From positions 25,604 through 89,603 of the forward strand of contig DATNFO010000023.1 of NCBI GenBank assembly GCA_035606355.1: a stretch of 64,000 nt of DNA. Reading direction: 5' to 3'. Below the pieces are notes generated by a model, which did no database searches, was not told where the DNA came from, and was given only the letters and a program-made list of their open reading frames with translations. This document shows, piece after piece, positions 18,069-26,570 of the stretch. This stretch comes from Sulfopaludibacter sp035606355. Its GTDB lineage: Bacteria > Acidobacteriota > Terriglobia > Bryobacterales > Bryobacteraceae. The translations under genes were made by a program, and so were the position numbers. How positions within the stretch are numbered: the stretch's first letter is position 1; every line of letters starts with the position of its first letter.

Positions 18069-19223
18069 ATGCCGACCCAACTAGCTTCTACGCTGTTTCT
18101 GGGGATCGCCGCCATCCCGTTCATCTACTACGGCATCGTACTCTTCAGTTGCTGGAGGTTCTTCCGGCGTCCGGCCCACGAGCACAACGCGGCGTTCGCG
18201 CCGCCGGTGAGCATTCTCAAGCCGATCCGCGGACTTGACCCGGAAGCTTATGAGAACTTCGCGAGCTTTTGCCGGCTGGACTACCCCGAATACGAAATCG
18301 TGTTCTGCGTCAGCGGACGGGACGACGATGCCCTGCCGCTGATTGAGCGGTTGATTTCCGAGTATCCCGAGCGGCAGATTCGCGTGCTGTTCGGTTCGGG
18401 CCGCGATGCCACAAACGATAAAGTTGCGAAATTGGCCCGGCTGACAAACGAAGCGCGCTACGAGCACGTAGTGATCAGCGACAGCGATGTGCGCGTCCGG
18501 CCGGACTACTTGCGGAAAGTGGTGGCGCCGCTGGGAGACCCGAAGATCGGCGCGGTCACGTGTTTTTACCTTCCGATCGAAGAACATACTTTCGTCGATC
18601 ATCTGCAGTCGGTTGGCATGATGTCGGATTTTTACGCGGGCATCATTGTGGCCTGGCAACTGGACGGCGTAAAGTTCGCACTCGGCCCGACGATCGCCAC
18701 CACGCGAGCGCGGCTGGCCGGCTTCGGCGGATACGAGGCAATCGAGAACCGTCCGGCGGACGACTTGCTGGTCGGTCGCTTAATTGCCGATCAGGGCGTC
18801 GAGGTGGAATTGTCGCGGTATCCGGTGGAGACGGTGGCGGACTACGGCTCGTTTTCCGAACTACTCCACAAGCGGCTGCGCTGGATCGTGGTGATGCGGC
18901 ACTTGCGGCCCTGGGGCCACTTCGGCTTGATCTTTACCCACGGCCTGGCATGGTCCATCGCCGCTGTCGCGGTGCACCCGACCCTCGCGGTGGCGGCCGT
19001 TTATATGGGCGGATACTTTGCCGTTCGCTGCGCGATCGCTGCGCTCATCGCCGGTTGGGGGCTGGGGCAGCGCCGCTTCTGGAGTGAACTGCCGCTGATC
19101 CCCTTGTGGGATGCCATGGCGTTTGCGATCTGGAGCGCGAGTTTCGCGCGGCGCAGCATTCGCTGGCGCGGCAGCGATTATTATATCCGCGGCGGCGCAC
19201 TGGTGCCCGTGAATCCGGACTAA
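18069..19223 (+). CDS. GT21 glycosyltransferase, HpnI/ceramide glucosyltransferase-like
   Basis: 384 aa. An N-terminal transmembrane helix (about 8-28) is followed by a GT-A domain with the signatures D138-S-D140, D231-D232 and a K268-R-L-R271-W272 variant of (Q/R)xxRW, then two or three C-terminal membrane helices. This arrangement is that of ceramide glucosyltransferases and of HpnI, which adds N-acetylglucosamine to bacteriohopanetetrol. Acidobacteriota make hopanoids, so HpnI is the favoured reading, but no other hpn gene is in the window. It acts at the cytoplasmic face of the membrane. Two EamA half-transporters converge on it, and could flip its lipid product. Confidence 0.75.
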   Translation: MPTQLASTLFLGIAAIPFIYYGIVLFSCWRFFRRPAHEHNAAFAPPVSILKPIRGLDPEAYENFASFCRLDYPEYEIVFCVSGRDDDALPLIERLISEYPERQIRVLFGSGRDATNDKVAKLARLTNEARYEHVVISDSDVRVRPDYLRKVVAPLGDPKIGAVTCFYLPIEEHTFVDHLQSVGMMSDFYAGIIVAWQLDGVKFALGPTIATTRARLAGFGGYEAIENRPADDLLVGRLIADQGVEVELSRYPVETVADYGSFSELLHKRLRWIVVMRHLRPWGHFGLIFTHGLAWSIAAVAVHPTLAVAAVYMGGYFAVRCAIAALIAGWGLGQRRFWSELPLIPLWDAMAFAIWSASFARRSIRWRGSDYYIRGGALVPVNPD

Positions 19224-19226
19224 CGG

Positions 19227-19586
19227 TCAGCGGCCCAGCAAGAGCACTCCGCAAAGAACAAGAGCGGTCCCGGCGGCGCGGCGGCCGCCGATGCGCTCTT
19301 TCAGCAGCAGCCGGGCCGCGGCCGTTTCCAGGACGAAGCTGGCAGCCGAAGCCGGCACCGCGAAGCTGAGCGGCGCGGATTGCACAAGCGCCATAAAGGC
19401 AAAGAACGAGAACGCCAGGCAGAGAATCGAGAGCAGCAGATAGCGGCGTTCGGCCAGCATGCGAAGCAGTCGCGCCATGCCGCGAGGCGCCACGGATTGC
19501 ACTCCGGCGCGCTTCATTTCGTAGCTCTGTAAGAGGTCGCTGAGCGCCGTCGCGATCACGACGATGGAAAGCAGGATCCACTTCAC
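19227..19586 (-). CDS. Half-size EamA/SMR-like transporter subunit (second of pair)
   Basis: 119 aa with four predicted membrane helices and the EamA-type ending (LLLKERIGGRRAAGTALVLCGVLL). Its GTG start overlaps the TGA of the upstream partner (GTGA, 19583-19586), implying coupled translation. Paired four-helix proteins of this kind include ArnE/ArnF, which move aminoarabinose-phosphoundecaprenol across the membrane. Inferred role: flipping of a glycolipid or export of a small molecule as a heterodimer. Confidence 0.72.
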   Translation of the reverse strand: MKWILLSIVVIATALSDLLQSYEMKRAGVQSVAPRGMARLLRMLAERRYLLLSILCLAFSFFAFMALVQSAPLSFAVPASAASFVLETAAARLLLKERIGGRRAAGTALVLCGVLLLGR

Positions 19587-19993
19587 AGCGGTTTCCCCGG
19601 TTTCGACGTGGTGCTTTGCGGCGTAGAACTCACGAGCGCGGCGCCGCCAAAAATCAGAGCGACGGCAAACCAGCGCTGCGGGCTCACCGCTTCATTCAGA
19701 AACATCCGGCCCATGCCCGCAGCCACGACGTAGCCCACCGCGGTCATCGGCAGAACGAAACTCAGATCGGCGACGCTCAGTAGCGCGAGCCGCGCCAGCA
19801 ACGCGACAATCAGCATCACGATACCGGCCGCAATGAACGGATCCAGCATCGAGCGCACATAGACAACGGGATTCGCCGCAAGTTGCGCCGGAAGCCGCCG
19901 CGTGCCGATGGCGAGCGCGAGATTGCCGAAAGCACGCAGCGCCAAAAAGAGCAGTAACCAGGTATAAGTCCGAAGCGTTTGAGTCACGCGCAC
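19583..19993 (-). CDS. Half-size EamA/SMR-like transporter subunit (first of pair)
   Basis: 136 aa with four predicted membrane helices, ending in MFLNEAVSPQRWFAVALIF, typical of the last helix hairpin in EamA proteins. GTG start at 19993; a second GTG two codons later is possible. It forms an overlapping pair with the 119-aa gene and probably makes a heterodimer of EamA or ArnE/F type. The genes are convergent with the HpnI-like GT21, 3 bp apart at their ends. Confidence 0.7.
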   Translation of the reverse strand: MRVTQTLRTYTWLLLFLALRAFGNLALAIGTRRLPAQLAANPVVYVRSMLDPFIAAGIVMLIVALLARLALLSVADLSFVLPMTAVGYVVAAGMGRMFLNEAVSPQRWFAVALIFGGAALVSSTPQSTTSKPGKPL

Positions 19994-20043
19994 AACTTAC
20001 AGGTTACCCTGCGCGGCCTCGCTTCGCGCAGTACGGCTCCCTC

Positions 20044-21411
20044 TTATCGTCCTCGCCTCAGCCAGACGCCGCCGCTCGTTCTCGCGCGCCTCGGCAGCGC
20101 CATGAGAATCGCGAGGATGGCTCCGGCCAGAGTGAGTATCCACGACGCCGGTTCGGGTACGGAAGCGCCGGAAGCGATGGTCAGGTAAAAATCAGTCGTG
20201 CCGTAGACAGGCTGCCAGAATTCGCCCGCCGAAAGCGCCGGAGCGTCGATCGTGTTGAATACTCCCGTTCGCGAAGCGTAGCTCATCAGATGGAATGAGT
20301 TCCCGGCTGCAGGAACAAAGCCGTTGAGCAGATCGACGAAAAGCGTGCCGCCCAGCGTTGCGGCGCCCGAGATATCGACGAAGTCGTTGACGCCCAGCCC
20401 CGCAATGTCCGCGTCGAGGAATCCGGATTGCGAATACGCTCCGTTTATGGTGGTGGCGCCTACGCCGCCGTCGCCGGGGCTCAGCGTTCCGAGATCTTTG
20501 ACTGTGGCGTTGATGACGCCGGTGCCTTGGAGCGTGCCGCTATTGTTCACGTTCGCGGCGGTGATGGACCCATCCACCGTCGTGGTGGTGCCGAGTTCCT
20601 GGGAATAGTCGCCGCCGCTGATCGTCACCTTCCCGCCGCTGGCGATGCTGGTGCTTGTGCCCGCCGTGCCTTGCGTATATCCGCCGCTCCCGAGCGAGAT
20701 CTGGCCGTTAGCGCCGACCACGACAGTGCCGCCGGTGACGTGGAAGAGCGCCGCGGTGAGCGTGCCATCGGCGATGGTGGTACCGTTGCCTTGCGCGTAG
20801 TTGCCCGTCACGAGCAGTTGGCCGGTGGAGTCGATGGTAGTGGTGACTGAGGAGTCCTGCGTGTATCCACCGGAGCCCACCGAGAGCATTCCGCCGGAGC
20901 CTGCCGTGACGCTGCCTCCGGTGACGTGCAGCAGACTCGTGCTGAGCGTGCCATTGACGAGCGTGCTGCCGTTGCCCTGCGAGTACGACCCGGAATCAAG
21001 GAACTGACCGCCCGCGTTCACCGCGGTGGCTGCCGTGGACTGGTCCTGGACGAAGCCGCCGCTGCCGATTGAGACCAGGCCTCCGTTATTCACGCCGACT
21101 CCGCCGAAGGAGCGCATGGTGCCCGCGCTGAGACTCTGCTGCACCGTAACGGAATCGCCCGCATCGACCGCGACATTGTTGAGCAGGGGAGTGACGACAT
21201 CGACCAGCACAGAAGAAGAGACGGGATTTGAGTTATCGATCAGGACCTGGTAGCCTGCGGCGGGAGGACCGGGAGGGTTAATCCAGTTCGCCGAATTGCT
21301 CCAGTTCCCGGAACCCCCGGCCCAGATGCTGGTGATCGGAGTGGCGAATGAAGCGGCGCCTCCGAGGAAGAAGAAAAGCAGAGAATACGCAGTCCGTTGG
21401 AAAGCACGCAT
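20044..21411 (-). CDS. PEP-CTERM surface protein with autotransporter-like beta-repeats
   Basis: 455 aa. Signal peptide at about 1-23, then WAGGSGNWSNSANW, the typical opening of passenger-like beta-helical proteins. The middle consists of repeated segments of the form SxGSGGYTQ...SGGxxxxxGxYxQGNGT...G (about residues 95-310). The C-terminus has VPEPASWI, a hydrophobic helix and an Arg-rich end: a PEP-CTERM signal recognised by an exosortase, which is not in this window. AGGAG lies 9 nt before the ATG. Likely an exported, processed surface or matrix protein. Confidence 0.85.
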   Translation of the reverse strand: MRAFQRTAYSLLFFFLGGAASFATPITSIWAGGSGNWSNSANWINPPGPPAAGYQVLIDNSNPVSSSVLVDVVTPLLNNVAVDAGDSVTVQQSLSAGTMRSFGGVGVNNGGLVSIGSGGFVQDQSTAATAVNAGGQFLDSGSYSQGNGSTLVNGTLSTSLLHVTGGSVTAGSGGMLSVGSGGYTQDSSVTTTIDSTGQLLVTGNYAQGNGTTIADGTLTAALFHVTGGTVVVGANGQISLGSGGYTQGTAGTSTSIASGGKVTISGGDYSQELGTTTTVDGSITAANVNNSGTLQGTGVINATVKDLGTLSPGDGGVGATTINGAYSQSGFLDADIAGLGVNDFVDISGAATLGGTLFVDLLNGFVPAAGNSFHLMSYASRTGVFNTIDAPALSAGEFWQPVYGTTDFYLTIASGASVPEPASWILTLAGAILAILMALPRRARTSGGVWLRRGR

Positions 21412-21532
21412 TTTGGAATCTCCTCGCTGTTGAAGTTTGCGAGTGACTCGCTAGCAATTTCGCAACCCACTGTGAAACGCGTGAAGACGCGCGCAAGTGA
21501 GTCAAAAGCTGAGTGCCACGGATAATTCTGAA

Positions 21533-22267
21533 TTACGGAAGCGGACGCAGTTCCAGATTGAAGTGCCGGTGCCCCACACCCGGCGAATACCCGAACTTTG
21601 CGACGCGAAAGCCGGCCTCGGCGACGAGATGGAGCAGTTCTTTACGGTCATATACCCAGATGTGATCGTCAATGAACGGCTTGGCCGCGTCCGCGGGTGG
21701 AAGGTCGCTCAGGCGGGAATAGTACTTGGTCTGGCGGCCCCATTCGGCGGCATCCGGCGTGGTGAGGAAGAAAACTCCTCCGGGCGCCAGAGCCGCGCGA
21801 ATCTTTTTCAAAGTGGGGAGCGGGGCGAAATTGAAATGCTCCAGCACTTCGGTCATGAGGATTACGTCGAAGACGCCCGGCGAAGGTACGGGGTCGAGTT
21901 GAATATTGCCCTTCGTGAAGTGGAAGCCGCGCTGTTCCCCAAACTGCGGAATGTAGTGCGTCACATCCATGCAGTAGGGTTCGGCATGATAGACCTCGGC
22001 GGCAAAGGCGAGCAGCGTTCCATAGCCGCAGCCGATGTCCAGCACAGCGGCCGCGTGGCGGGTAGCGGCGTCGTCGTGCATCCAACCCGGCAGGAGCGCC
22101 CAGAACTTCGTTTCCGATGGGCGGTAGGTGGTACTGTAGTATCCCTTGGGTCCATCCAGCGCCGCGATTTCAGATTGAATGCGCTCGATGGCGGGGTCGG
22201 GGGCGTGAGCCACAGAGGTTGCAGCCGCCAGCAGCAGGAACGCGAGTTTCACCCTCCTACGGTACAT
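21533..22267 (-). CDS. Class I SAM-dependent methyltransferase with signal-peptide-like N-terminus
   Basis: 244 aa. The methyltransferase fold has motif I VLDIGCGYGTLL (about 75-86), an acidic post-II region (CMDVT), and motif IV/post-IV (FDVILMTEVLEHF). The first 22 residues (MYRRRVKLAF then LLLAAATSVAHA) look like a cleavable signal peptide or membrane anchor, which is odd because SAM is cytoplasmic. AGGAGG overlaps the third to fifth codons, but no ATG/GTG start stands at proper distance after it. Substrate unknown; it resembles methyltransferases near sugar/lipid genes. Confidence 0.78.
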   Translation of the reverse strand: MYRRRVKLAFLLLAAATSVAHAPDPAIERIQSEIAALDGPKGYYSTTYRPSETKFWALLPGWMHDDAATRHAAAVLDIGCGYGTLLAFAAEVYHAEPYCMDVTHYIPQFGEQRGFHFTKGNIQLDPVPSPGVFDVILMTEVLEHFNFAPLPTLKKIRAALAPGGVFFLTTPDAAEWGRQTKYYSRLSDLPPADAAKPFIDDHIWVYDRKELLHLVAEAGFRVAKFGYSPGVGHRHFNLELRPLP

Positions 22268-22293
22268 CGGCGGCGTGCCGCGACGGGTGGGGT

Positions 22294-23376
22294 TTAGCTC
22301 ACCGGCTGTGCTGCTTCGCTCAGGATGCCTGCCACATAGCCGATATCCGCGACGGTGAACCGCCCGGTGTTTACGGATCCGGGCAGATAGTAGCGCCGCG
22401 CCATCGCCAGCATCTGAAGAGCGAGCGAGGTATCTTTGCGGACCGCAGCGGCGTAGTAGCCGACCACGAGCCAGGGATAAAGATCCTGCGGCCGCGCCGC
22501 GAAGTCGGCTGCTCCCTGCTGCAGGACGTCGAACCCGCGATACAGGCGGTAATAGTCCCCTGGGGCATCGGCGCTATGAACATCGCAGAGGTGCGGATAG
22601 ATCTGGGCCGTGAGGTTGGGATACCACGCCGAGCTATCGGGCGACGCGACATCACACCAGTTCCAGCAGTTTCGGGTGGCGTCGAAGAGGCTGTGGATCG
22701 CAATTCCGAGCGACACGGGGAAACGCGAATAATAGCCGCCGTCGGGGTCGCCGGTCTCCAGGAGGTGTTCGGCAAAGTCGCGCAGCCCGGCATAGACCTC
22801 GCACTGATCCATGAGGTAGCCGATGCCGTTCTCGGCGGGCGCCTGGAACGCGCGGACGAAACCGTTGGGTTTGATTTGCGTGAGGATGTTGCTGTACGCA
22901 ATTGCCTTGAGTTGCGGCAGGTTGTACTGCCACCACGCAGTATCGCCGGACGCGCGGACATAACGCACTGCCAGGCGCAGGAACGTGCCGGCATAGGCGT
23001 CGTCGGAATCCTGAGGCTGGCGGGTGGCGAGGTCCGGAGCGACGTCGGCGATGTTGTGCCGCAGGGGATCTTTGGCCCGCACATAGGCATCCATATACGC
23101 GCGCACCGATGCCGGCGCCGAATCGACGAAGAAGTAAAGCCCCAGGTTCGCGAAATACCAGTTGATGGGGCCGCCCGGCATAGAACGGTAAGCTCCCGAG
23201 TACGGGCCGCTGGCAATGGCGAGTTCGGCCAGCAGGCGTTTGCAGGGGAACGGCTGAGCAGCCGAGCCCGGATACGCGGAAGCCGCGAGCGGCGCGAGAA
23301 AAAAAGACCGGAACGCAGCGCGGCGGCTGAGCCGGGGGTCGGGCAGTGTGCCGAATTGTGGAATCCGCGCAGGCAT
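22294..23376 (-). CDS. Secreted alpha/alpha-toroid-like protein of unknown function
   Basis: 360 aa. Tat-like leader (RLSRRAAFRSFFLAPLAASA, residues 15-34). The rest is rich in aromatic residues and helical segments such as WYFANLGLYFF, DAYAGTFLRLAVRYV, and YLMDQCEVYAGLRDFAEHLL, spaced as in six-hairpin glycosidases. A conserved Asp pair (DSDDAY) and MDQCE could be catalytic, but no family motif is certain. It may be a glycoside hydrolase-like enzyme acting on polysaccharide made by the neighbouring operon. A 411-codon ORF in another frame over the same region was judged a shadow. Confidence 0.6.
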   Translation of the reverse strand: MPARIPQFGTLPDPRLSRRAAFRSFFLAPLAASAYPGSAAQPFPCKRLLAELAIASGPYSGAYRSMPGGPINWYFANLGLYFFVDSAPASVRAYMDAYVRAKDPLRHNIADVAPDLATRQPQDSDDAYAGTFLRLAVRYVRASGDTAWWQYNLPQLKAIAYSNILTQIKPNGFVRAFQAPAENGIGYLMDQCEVYAGLRDFAEHLLETGDPDGGYYSRFPVSLGIAIHSLFDATRNCWNWCDVASPDSSAWYPNLTAQIYPHLCDVHSADAPGDYYRLYRGFDVLQQGAADFAARPQDLYPWLVVGYYAAAVRKDTSLALQMLAMARRYYLPGSVNTGRFTVADIGYVAGILSEAAQPVS

Positions 23377-23490
23377 TTCGGAAAATTCTGAGATCGCCTC
23401 CTCACATCTAATCGGCTGCGACGGTCTTTTTCTATACCCCGGAAAGGTATGTCACGTGGCACAACCGGGATTAACATTGGGGAACGACGC

Positions 23491-24252
23491 ATGGGAGGGG
23501 CTTCGGGAGATCGCGCGCATTGGGGGGATGTGCACCGGAGCTTCCGTGCCGCACCAGCGCCTGTCTCCGCCATTTTGAGCTCGCTGCTCGCGCCGCTAGG
23601 GATCACGTGGGCTTTCTTCCATTTCGCAGGGAAGCTGCTCGCGTTTCATGAAGGCTTGCGGCTGCGTCTGCTGATGCTCGGCGGCATACCCGTCGAAGGA
23701 GCGTCGGAAACAGTGGTTTTCCACGGAGTCCCGGTCACTAGTGCCGTCACATCGATGGCTTCCTACGCCGGCCGTGCGTGGCTGCCTTGGGTTTGCTGCG
23801 GAGCGATCGCGCTGGGCCTTGGGATCGTGTTCGCGCGCGTCAAGTTGTCGCGCGGAATCGCAGGGTGCGCATTCGCATTGCTGGCGGCGTCGGCGATTTC
23901 GGGTCTGGTGTACCCGAAGGTGGCGGCGGATTCCACCTTTTTTGTGTCGTTCTGGTTGCGCTGCGAATTCGTCGTGTGGCTCTTCGTGCCGTGGGTGCTT
24001 GCGATGCTGACAGCTTTCATCGTGCCATCGTTCTGGCTGCGGCTGGGGTGTTCCGTGATTGGTCCGGTGTACGGAGTGATCTGGTCCGCCGCACGGCTGG
24101 CCGTCTGCGTCGGTGTGCTTTATGTGAGCGGGCCGGTGCTGGATGTGTTCCTTTGGTTCTCCCTCGGGCTACTCTCAGACGTGCTCTATCTCTGCACGCT
24201 GTACTCGTTCGCTGTCTACTATTCGGCGGCGCGCGGGGCGGCGGAGAGGTGA
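23491..24252 (+). CDS. Polytopic membrane protein opening a polysaccharide operon
   Basis: 253 aa from the ATG at 23491 (GGGG about 7 nt upstream); starts at 23449 (ATG) or 23533 (GTG) are also possible. Six or so hydrophobic helices, no recognised family. The stop is directly followed by the ATG of the processive glycosyltransferase (no gap), so it is cotranscribed. It could be an accessory membrane subunit of polymer synthesis or export. Confidence 0.6.
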   Translation: MGGASGDRAHWGDVHRSFRAAPAPVSAILSSLLAPLGITWAFFHFAGKLLAFHEGLRLRLLMLGGIPVEGASETVVFHGVPVTSAVTSMASYAGRAWLPWVCCGAIALGLGIVFARVKLSRGIAGCAFALLAASAISGLVYPKVAADSTFFVSFWLRCEFVVWLFVPWVLAMLTAFIVPSFWLRLGCSVIGPVYGVIWSAARLAVCVGVLYVSGPVLDVFLWFSLGLLSDVLYLCTLYSFAVYYSAARGAAER

Positions 24253-25599
24253 ATGGCGATACTCGTCATCATCTGCCGGGTTGCGTTTGCGGCGAGCATG
24301 TTTCTGCTCGGCGTCTACGCGGTGCGGCACTTTTGGTTCGGAGTATACCGGCTGAACCTGGTGCGCCCGATCGATTATTCCGAACTGGAGGGTTTCGATT
24401 TGCCGCGCATCAGCGTCATCGTGCCGATGCACAACGAGGAGGATGTGGCCAGCGATATCCTGGAGGCGCTCGCGGAAAGCGACTACGACGCCGAGCGTCT
24501 TGAAGTGCTTGCGGTGGACGACCGTTCGACCGACGGCACCGGAGCGGTGATCGACGATTTCGCGACCCGTTATGGCGTGGTGCGGGGGTTGCATCGCACC
24601 GAAGGAAATGGCGGCAAGGCCGGTGCGCTCGATTTTGCGACCCGCGATGCGAAGGGTGACGTCATTATGGTCTTCGACGCGGATTATGTTCCGGGCCGCG
24701 GAATTTTGAAGATGCTGGCCGCGCCCTTCGCGGATCCGCGGATTGGCGCGGTGATGGGTCGCGTGGTGCCGCACAATGCATCGGCGAGCCTGATGAGCGG
24801 ATTGCTGGCGCTCGAGCGCGCGGCGGGATATCAGGTTGGCCAGCAGGCGCGATTCAACATGGGACTGGTGCCGCAGTTCGGCGGCACGGTGGGAGGCGTG
24901 CGCACGTCGGCGCTGCGGGCAGTGGGCGGATGGAACGCGCGGTCGCTGACGGAGGATACGGACCTGACGTGCCGTCTGGCGATCGCCGGATGGAAAATCG
25001 CCTATGTGAACCGCGCGGAGTGCTACGAGCAGGTGCCGCAATCGTGGCAGGTGCGGCGCAAGCAACTGCGGCGGTGGGTGATCGGCCACACGGAGTGCCT
25101 GCACCGGTACTGGTGGCGGGTAGCGCGATCCAATGCGTTGACATGGCGGCAGCGGGCCGATCTGCTGCTGATGCTTGCCTGCTATTGGACGGCTCCCATC
25201 CTGCTGGTCGGGTGGGTGGCGTCCCTGCTGTTGTTTTTCGTGGAGCAACCACTGCCGGTGACTATACCCGCCGCTGCGCTGCTCATCATTGGCTGCCAAT
25301 TGTTCGCCAATCAGGCGAGCTTTTTCGAACTTGCGGCTGCCACTGCGCTGGATCGCGATCGTCTACTGGCGCTGCTGCTGCCCATGACCATTCTGAACTT
25401 CTTCTCGAGCACGGCGGCGATCTCGGCGGCGCTGACCAGTTACTACGGCAACCGGCTGCGCGGGCGCAGCGAGTTCAACTGGCAGCGAACCACTCGCTAT
25501 CGCACGAATGGAAACGGTAATGGCAACGGCCACGGCAACGGCAACGGCAACGGGCATGGGGGAAATGGGAACGGCAATGGAGGGCCACGAGTCCGGTGA
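24253..25599 (+). CDS. Processive GT2 glycosyltransferase (cellulose synthase/PgaC-like)
   Basis: 448 aa. N-terminal membrane helix (about 5-25), GT-A domain with D89-D90, D142-A-D144, T233-E-D235 and the processive signature Q271-L-R-R274-W275, then three or four C-terminal helices that would form the polymer channel. It elongates a beta-linked polysaccharide at the inner membrane; sugar unknown (PgaC-like poly-GlcNAc or cellulose-like). The last about 30 residues are a low-complexity Asn/Gly/His tail encoded by a GGCAAC-type hexanucleotide repeat (25507-25582), absent from family members I know. The stop overlaps the next start (GTGA). Confidence 0.85.
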   Translation: MAILVIICRVAFAASMFLLGVYAVRHFWFGVYRLNLVRPIDYSELEGFDLPRISVIVPMHNEEDVASDILEALAESDYDAERLEVLAVDDRSTDGTGAVIDDFATRYGVVRGLHRTEGNGGKAGALDFATRDAKGDVIMVFDADYVPGRGILKMLAAPFADPRIGAVMGRVVPHNASASLMSGLLALERAAGYQVGQQARFNMGLVPQFGGTVGGVRTSALRAVGGWNARSLTEDTDLTCRLAIAGWKIAYVNRAECYEQVPQSWQVRRKQLRRWVIGHTECLHRYWWRVARSNALTWRQRADLLLMLACYWTAPILLVGWVASLLLFFVEQPLPVTIPAAALLIIGCQLFANQASFFELAAATALDRDRLLALLLPMTILNFFSSTAAISAALTSYYGNRLRGRSEFNWQRTTRYRTNGNGNGNGHGNGNGNGHGGNGNGNGGPRVR

Positions 25600-26570
25600 A
25601 CTACTTGGCCTTCTCGCTGTTCCTTGCGGCATTCGCGTTATGGTTCTGGCTTCACCTGGCCGCCGCATTGCGGGCGGTGAACCGCCTGAAGACTTCCGCT
25701 TCGCCGGAAATCGACCTCGGATTCGTGCGTACCGGCGATTTCCACGCGCGCGAGGTGAGGGAGGGAAACGTGGCCCCGGCGCGCCAAGCCGACGCGTTTG
25801 CCACCTTTCCCAAGCAGCGCGTGCAGGGCACGGTGCTTTCACGCGGCGATTGCCTGCTGCGATGCGGAACAAGGGTCGGCGCGATCGTATCGACGGGGGA
25901 ACTGGCCTTGAAGAATGATGTTGTGGTGGAACAGTTCGCCGATAGCCGCGGCAATCTGACGATGGGAAAGCGGTGCAGCGTGCGCGGCCGCGCGACGTCG
26001 GCGGAGTCGATTCACGTCGGTGAGGAATCGCGCGCGCGCAGTTTCGAAGGCAAGCAGGTGATGACGGACAGCGCGGATGCGAAGGCGCCCGCGCCGCCCG
26101 TGGAAGACCGCGTAACGGTGCCGCTGGGAAGCGAGACTGTGAGCGACGCGGGTGTCGACAGCCGGAGAATGCGGCGGATGGCTGAGGACACGTGGTTGTA
26201 TCGAGGTGACCTGACGCCCGCAAAGCCGCTATTGGTTCGTTCGCGACTGGTGGTGCTGGGGAGATTGGAACTTCCGGCGGGCAGCATCCTGGAGGCGGAC
26301 GTCACGGCGACCGGCGACGTTCGATTGGGCGCAGGTTCTTCGTGCCGCAGCATCTTTTCGGACAGCGACATCCGCATGGGCGAAGGGTGCCGCTTTGCCG
26401 GCGTGCTGTATGCCGGCGGAGAACTAAGACTGGGAAACGGGGTGCTTGGCGAGGGCGACGCCCGCGTGGCATATGGCCGCGCGCGCGTTAGGATGCACAA
26501 AGGCGTGGTGGTGCGGGGCAAGATTGCCTCGGGAGGAGAGGTGGTATGCGAGCCCGGAAATTCGCTGTGA
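25596..26570 (+). CDS. Membrane-anchored bactofilin-like beta-helix protein
   Basis: 324 aa, GTG start overlapping the stop of the GT2 gene. One N-terminal transmembrane helix (about 4-26), then two blocks of regularly spaced Gly/Val repeats (VQGTVLSRGDCLLRCGTRVG; later ILEADVTATGDVRLGAGSSC) like the right-handed coil of bactofilins/polymer-forming cytoskeletal proteins. These two blocks are separated by a charged linker (about 150-205). It may form a scaffold for the polymer synthase. Confidence 0.6.
   Translation: MNYLAFSLFLAAFALWFWLHLAAALRAVNRLKTSASPEIDLGFVRTGDFHAREVREGNVAPARQADAFATFPKQRVQGTVLSRGDCLLRCGTRVGAIVSTGELALKNDVVVEQFADSRGNLTMGKRCSVRGRATSAESIHVGEESRARSFEGKQVMTDSADAKAPAPPVEDRVTVPLGSETVSDAGVDSRRMRRMAEDTWLYRGDLTPAKPLLVRSRLVVLGRLELPAGSILEADVTATGDVRLGAGSSCRSIFSDSDIRMGEGCRFAGVLYAGGELRLGNGVLGEGDARVAYGRARVRMHKGVVVRGKIASGGEVVCEPGNSL

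Noticed and set aside
21412..21500. Sigma54 promoter upstream of the PEP-CTERM gene (TGGCAC on the minus strand)
   Set aside because: The GG and GC dinucleotides are not 10 bp apart as sigma54 requires.
22371..23606. 411-codon minus-strand ORF overlapping the 360-aa secreted protein
   Set aside because: Arg/Ser/Pro-rich composition without structure; the other frame has a Tat leader and helical pattern.
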